A stretch of 8,552 nucleotides of DNA from Nocardioidaceae bacterium. GTDB taxonomy: Bacteria > Actinomycetota > Actinomycetes > Propionibacteriales > Nocardioidaceae. The notes under the pieces were generated by a model. The model was given only the letters and a program-made list of their open reading frames with translations, was not told the DNA's origin and made no database searches. Below, in pieces: positions 5,683 to 8,552 of the stretch. Both the position numbers and the translations under genes were made by a program. Where the stretch lies: positions 1 to 8,552 of the forward strand of contig JACCUS010000074.1 of NCBI GenBank assembly GCA_013811715.1. Reading direction: 5' to 3'. Each line of letters starts with the position of its first letter. Position 1 is the first letter of the stretch.

Positions 5683-7056
5683 GTGACTGACGATATCGCG
5701 ATCCCCATCGTCGACACGGGCCTGGGAAACTCGTCGTACCTGGTGGATCTCGGTGACGGCCGGGCCCTAGCGGTTGATGCGTGCCTGGACCTGCGCGGGA
5801 TGCGAGCGGACTCCGAACGACGGGGGCTGCGCGTCGCGTTCGCGGCGGACACCCATCTGCACGCCGACTTCCTGTCCGGCTCCGTGCAACTCGCTGCGAG
5901 CGACGGGGCCTGCGTGCTCGCGTCGGCGTCGGGACGCCGGGACTTCGACCATGTGGGTTTGGGGGACCAGGATGAGGTTGACCTGGGCGGCCTCCTCCTG
6001 CGCGCGTTGACAACCCCGGGACATACCGACGAGCATCTGGCCTACCTGCTGCTGGACGGAGATCGCGCGGTGGGGGTTTTCACCGGCGGCTCCCTGATTG
6101 TGGGCTCGGCTGCACGCACGGACCTGGTCGCTGCGGAGCGGGCGGAGGAACTGGCGCGAGCCCAGTACCGCTCCCTGCATCGTCTTGCCGCTCTGCCGGA
6201 CGAGGTGCTGGTGTGGCCGACGCACGGGGCTGGCTCGTTCTGCTCCGCAGGTGCCGTTCGGGCGGGAGCGGTCAGCACGATCGGTGCCGAGCGTGCGGCA
6301 AACCCGTTGCTCGACGCGCCCGACGAGGACGCCTTCGTCGCGATGTTGCTGGGCTCACTGGGCAGCTTCCCTTCGTACTTCCTCAGGGTCGGTGAGGAGA
6401 ACCGCCGCGGCCCACAGGTGCTCCCCTCACGCCTTCGGATGACTCTGATGGATCCGGCCGAGGTCCGCGCAGCATGCGCAGGTGGCGGGCAGATCATCGA
6501 CGTCCGCCCTGCCGCGTCCTTCGCTGAGGCCCACCCCCGAGGTGCCCTGTCCATCCCGCTTCGCCCCGCGTTTGCCAGCTGGCTGGGCTGGCTCGCCCCG
6601 CACGACCGCCCGCTTGTCGTACTCCGTGAACCCGAGCAGGACCCCGACGAGGTGCTCTGGCAAGCGGCGAAGATCGACTACCGGAACATCGTGGGAGAAC
6701 TGGGCGGCGGCATCGGTTCATGGGTTGCCGCTGGGCTGCCCACCGAATCGCTATCGCTGGTCCAGGCGACGCCCACGAACGATATGCGGGTGCTAGACAT
6801 CCGTCAGCGCGCAGAGTTCCAGGCGGGTCACGTGCCCGGCGCCGTCCACATCGAACTCGGCGACATCCATGTGCGACTCGACGAGTTGAACAAGTCAGGG
6901 CAGACGCCGACTGTCATCATGTGCGGGCACGGCGAACGGGCAATGAGCGCGGCGAGCCTTCTCGCCCGAGCGGGATTCTCAGACTTACGCGTGCTGAAAG
7001 GTGGACCGGAGGACTGGGTCAAGGCCAACGGCCAGACCTTGGAAACCTACGGGTGA
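5683..7056 (+). CDS. MBL-fold hydrolase with two rhodanese domains (persulfide-dioxygenase-like)
   Basis: A 457-residue cytosolic protein. Residues 1-245 form a metallo-beta-lactamase fold related to ETHE1/persulfide dioxygenases: metal-ligand motif THLHADF (His58, His60, Asp62), then PGHTDEH (His114), the bridging Asp147 in RTDL, and PTHGAGSFC (His181). The usual HxHxDH has Phe in place of its last His, a variation also seen as Tyr in relatives. The first rhodanese domain (about 254-357) lacks the active Cys: its loop reads VVLREPEQ. The second (about 359-452) keeps it: IMCGHGERA with Cys414. Proteins of this build oxidise or transfer persulfide sulfur, for example CstB-like enzymes; here that function is inferred. 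The start GTG 5683 has AGGAG (5671-5675) 7 bases upstream; the in-frame extension to 5542 shows no conserved sequence. The gene is followed without a gap by the transporter. Confidence 0.87.
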   Translation: MTDDIAIPIVDTGLGNSSYLVDLGDGRALAVDACLDLRGMRADSERRGLRVAFAADTHLHADFLSGSVQLAASDGACVLASASGRRDFDHVGLGDQDEVDLGGLLLRALTTPGHTDEHLAYLLLDGDRAVGVFTGGSLIVGSAARTDLVAAERAEELARAQYRSLHRLAALPDEVLVWPTHGAGSFCSAGAVRAGAVSTIGAERAANPLLDAPDEDAFVAMLLGSLGSFPSYFLRVGEENRRGPQVLPSRLRMTLMDPAEVRAACAGGGQIIDVRPAASFAEAHPRGALSIPLRPAFASWLGWLAPHDRPLVVLREPEQDPDEVLWQAAKIDYRNIVGELGGGIGSWVAAGLPTESLSLVQATPTNDMRVLDIRQRAEFQAGHVPGAVHIELGDIHVRLDELNKSGQTPTVIMCGHGERAMSAASLLARAGFSDLRVLKGGPEDWVKANGQTLETYG

Positions 7057-8312
7057 CCGGCTCGCCCGACCGGCGCCCGTCGATGCTCGGGCTGCGTGCG
7101 AACGCAGCCCAGTTCGGGCTCCTGGTCGCGGTCAACGCTCTGGTCGGCGGCATGCTCGGGCAAGAACGCACGGTGCTGCCCCTGCTCGCCAGCGAGGTGT
7201 TCGGGCTTGACTCCTACACGGCCGTGCTCACCTACATCCTGGCGTTCGGCCTGGCCAAGGCAGGCACGAACTATCTAGCCGGAACTTGGTCGGAACGCTA
7301 CGGCCGCAAGCCTGTGCTGGTGGCCGGGTGGCTGGTCGCGGTTCCGGTTCCCCTGTTCTTGATCTGGGCACCGCAGTGGTGGATCGTCGTGGCCGCCAAC
7401 GTCCTCCTCGGCATCAGCCAGGGGTTGACCTGGTCCACGACGGTCATCATGAAAATCGACCTAGTCGGGCCCGGCAGACGCGGCCTTGCGATGGGCCTCA
7501 ACGAGTCCGCCGGCTACCTCGCCGTCGCGTTCACCGCACTCGCCACCGGGTACATCGCCGCGCACTCCGGGCTGCGCCCCGAGCCATTCTTCCTAGGCAT
7601 CGCGTTCTGCGCCCTCGGACTCGGCCTGTCCACCCTCACTGTACGCGAGACACGCCCTCATGCCATGCAAGAGGCCACCACGCACGCAGGACCGAGCACC
7701 CTGTCCGATGGCGAGGTCTTCATCCGGACCAGCTTCCATGAACCCGCACTCTCCTCGGCGAGCCAGGCCGGACTCGTCAACAACCTCAACGACGGTCTCG
7801 CCTGGGGCATCTTCCCCATTCTCTTCGCGTCCGCCGGACTCACCCTCCGGCAGGTCGGCGCCCTCGTCGCTATCTACCCCGCCGTCTGGGGACTCGGACA
7901 ACTCATCACCGGGGCCCTGTCGGACCGGTGGGGCCGAAAGCACCTCATCACCGGCGGCATGCTACTGCAGGCAGTGGCACTCGCCCTGATCGCCATGTCG
8001 GAAACGATCGGGCTGTGGGCTACTGCCTCGGTCCTCCTGGGGGCCGGCACCGCGATGGTGTATCCGACCCTGCTGGCAACGATCGGTGACGTCGCCCACC
8101 CTCTCTGGCGCGCCCGGGCCGTCGGCGTCTACCGGCTATGGCGCGACGGTGGTTTTGCCGTCGGCGCACTCTTCACGGGTCTGCTCGCGGACGTTTGGGG
8201 CATCCGGCAGGCCGTCTGGTCGGTCGCCGGCCTGACCGCCGCATCCGGCCTTCTGGTGGCGTGGCGCATGTACGAGACACACCATTCAGTCTCACCCGGC
8301 AAGTCCTCGTGA
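7053..8312 (+). CDS. Major facilitator superfamily transporter
   Basis: A 419-residue integral membrane protein with about 12 hydrophobic segments. The MFS signature loop occurs twice, as expected for the two half-domains: SERYGRKP (80-87) between segments 2 and 3, and SDRWGRKH (290-297) between segments 8 and 9. A hydrophilic stretch (about 200-235) marks the central loop. Other family features are LGISQGLTW (119-127) and LNESAGYLA (149-157). It is a secondary transporter of the inner membrane; by context it may export the product or substrate of the neighbouring enzymes, but the direction cannot be read. The start GTG 7053 overlaps the stop of the MBL-rhodanese gene (GTGA), which suggests translational coupling. 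An ATG at 7083 is an alternative start with no ribosome binding site in front. The reading frame also continues upstream to 6720 but only as a shadow of the MBL gene. It is the last gene of the plus-strand operon; no clear terminator is seen after it. Confidence 0.87.
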   Translation: MTGSPDRRPSMLGLRANAAQFGLLVAVNALVGGMLGQERTVLPLLASEVFGLDSYTAVLTYILAFGLAKAGTNYLAGTWSERYGRKPVLVAGWLVAVPVPLFLIWAPQWWIVVAANVLLGISQGLTWSTTVIMKIDLVGPGRRGLAMGLNESAGYLAVAFTALATGYIAAHSGLRPEPFFLGIAFCALGLGLSTLTVRETRPHAMQEATTHAGPSTLSDGEVFIRTSFHEPALSSASQAGLVNNLNDGLAWGIFPILFASAGLTLRQVGALVAIYPAVWGLGQLITGALSDRWGRKHLITGGMLLQAVALALIAMSETIGLWATASVLLGAGTAMVYPTLLATIGDVAHPLWRARAVGVYRLWRDGGFAVGALFTGLLADVWGIRQAVWSVAGLTAASGLLVAWRMYETHHSVSPGKSS

Positions 8313-8372
8313 ACACCGACCGGCCGCACGTGCACCGTCTCAGAGTCACCGGTTCCGCCGCCTCCACGCCTC

Positions 8373-8552
8373 TCACCGAATCCGACTGACAGCCTCTTGC
8401 ATCATCGGACTCGGTCGACTCCTGACCGGCACACGAGTCTCCATCTTGATCCCAGACTCGAGATAGCGTGCCGGCGTCGTCGATGACTGCCTGCCACTGC
8501 GGCGATCCGAGGGCTGCACGCGCAACGTCGACACTGTCAAACCACAACTCCC
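8373..8552 (-). pseudogene. EthD-like protein C-terminal fragment, frameshifted, runs off the window
   Basis: The minus strand entering from the right edge reads ELWFDSVDVARAALGSPQW and QAVIDDAG, which matches the pattern of EthD-domain proteins (WFDS.E..RAAL.SPE.QA...DA). EthD-like proteins are small ferredoxin-like-fold proteins found with oxygenase and degradation genes. At about 8467-8470 one extra base shifts the frame; skipping it continues as RYLESGIKMETRVPV and ends at TGA 8375-8373. Without the shift the frame runs on for over 70 codons of arginine- and proline-rich sequence with no conserved pattern. The N-terminal part lies outside the window, so I cannot tell whether the gene is truly broken. 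It faces the MFS gene tail to tail. The remaining gap 8313-8372 holds no clear feature. Confidence 0.45.

Noticed and set aside
6720..7052. Upstream extension of the MFS frame
   Set aside because: It lies wholly inside the second half of the MBL-rhodanese gene in another frame and is arginine-rich shadow sequence.
2971..8312. Arsenic resistance operon (ArsR plus ArsM-like methyltransferase)
   Set aside because: No ArsC, ArsB/Acr3 or ArsI is seen, the regulator has no As-binding cysteines in its winged helix, and the methyltransferase lacks two of three arsenite ligands.
8434..8460. Inverted repeat CGAGTCT-N13-AGACTCG as a terminator of the plus-strand operon
   Set aside because: The loop is long, no T tract follows, it is over 120 bases past the MFS stop and it lies inside the EthD-like coding region; chance is likely.
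1..8552. CRISPR arrays, tRNA or rRNA genes, integrase and attachment sites
   Set aside because: No regularly spaced repeats, no tRNA-like cloverleaf with anticodon arm, no rRNA sequence and no integrase motif were found on reading both strands.

Overview
The window is high-GC DNA with GTG starts, AGGAGG-type ribosome binding sites and protein families typical of actinomycetes (ArsR-rhodanese fusion, EthD-like protein, IS1634-type transposase, strictosidine-synthase-like protein). I infer a chromosomal accessory region or a plasmid of an actinobacterium; the genus cannot be read from the sequence.

Layout. Positions 1 to about 1870 are decayed DNA: a fragment of an IS1634/IS4-like transposase (about 125-290) runs straight into the 3' half of an enoyl-CoA hydratase (crotonase) pseudogene (about 298-677), followed by a frameshifted strictosidine-synthase/SMP-30-like pseudogene (751-1643) and about 230 unassigned bases. 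An intact alpha/beta hydrolase lies on the minus strand (1871-2698). After an intergenic stretch with two palindromic elements comes the most interesting part, 2971-8312: a DsrE-family protein (minus), an ArsR-rhodanese fusion regulator (minus), then divergently a SAM methyltransferase, a cupin whose frame is broken twice in compensating fashion, a metallo-beta-lactamase fold protein with two rhodanese domains, and an MFS transporter whose GTG start overlaps the preceding stop. A frameshifted, truncated EthD-like gene (minus) runs off the right edge.

How the genes may work together. Four copies of one inverted repeat, TTCAAG-N6-CTTGAA with small deviations, occur in two pairs. One pair brackets a promoter for dsrE, the other a promoter for the methyltransferase operon. 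In both promoters one copy overlaps the -35 box and the other touches the -10 box, with nearly the same spacing. The simplest reading is that the ArsR-rhodanese protein represses both promoters and releases them when its rhodanese domain (Cys178, Cys183) reacts with a sulfur, selenium or metalloid species. The regulated products are a DsrE-type protein, an ArsM-like methyltransferase lacking two of the three arsenite-binding cysteines, a cupin, a persulfide-dioxygenase-like/rhodanese protein and an exporter candidate. They form a plausible module for sensing, converting, methylating and exporting a reactive sulfur-type compound. The substrate is not established by the sequence.

Several single-base indels, some of them in short homopolymers, break otherwise recognisable genes. 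Either the flanks are genuinely decaying or the assembly contains indel errors; this matters most for the cupin.
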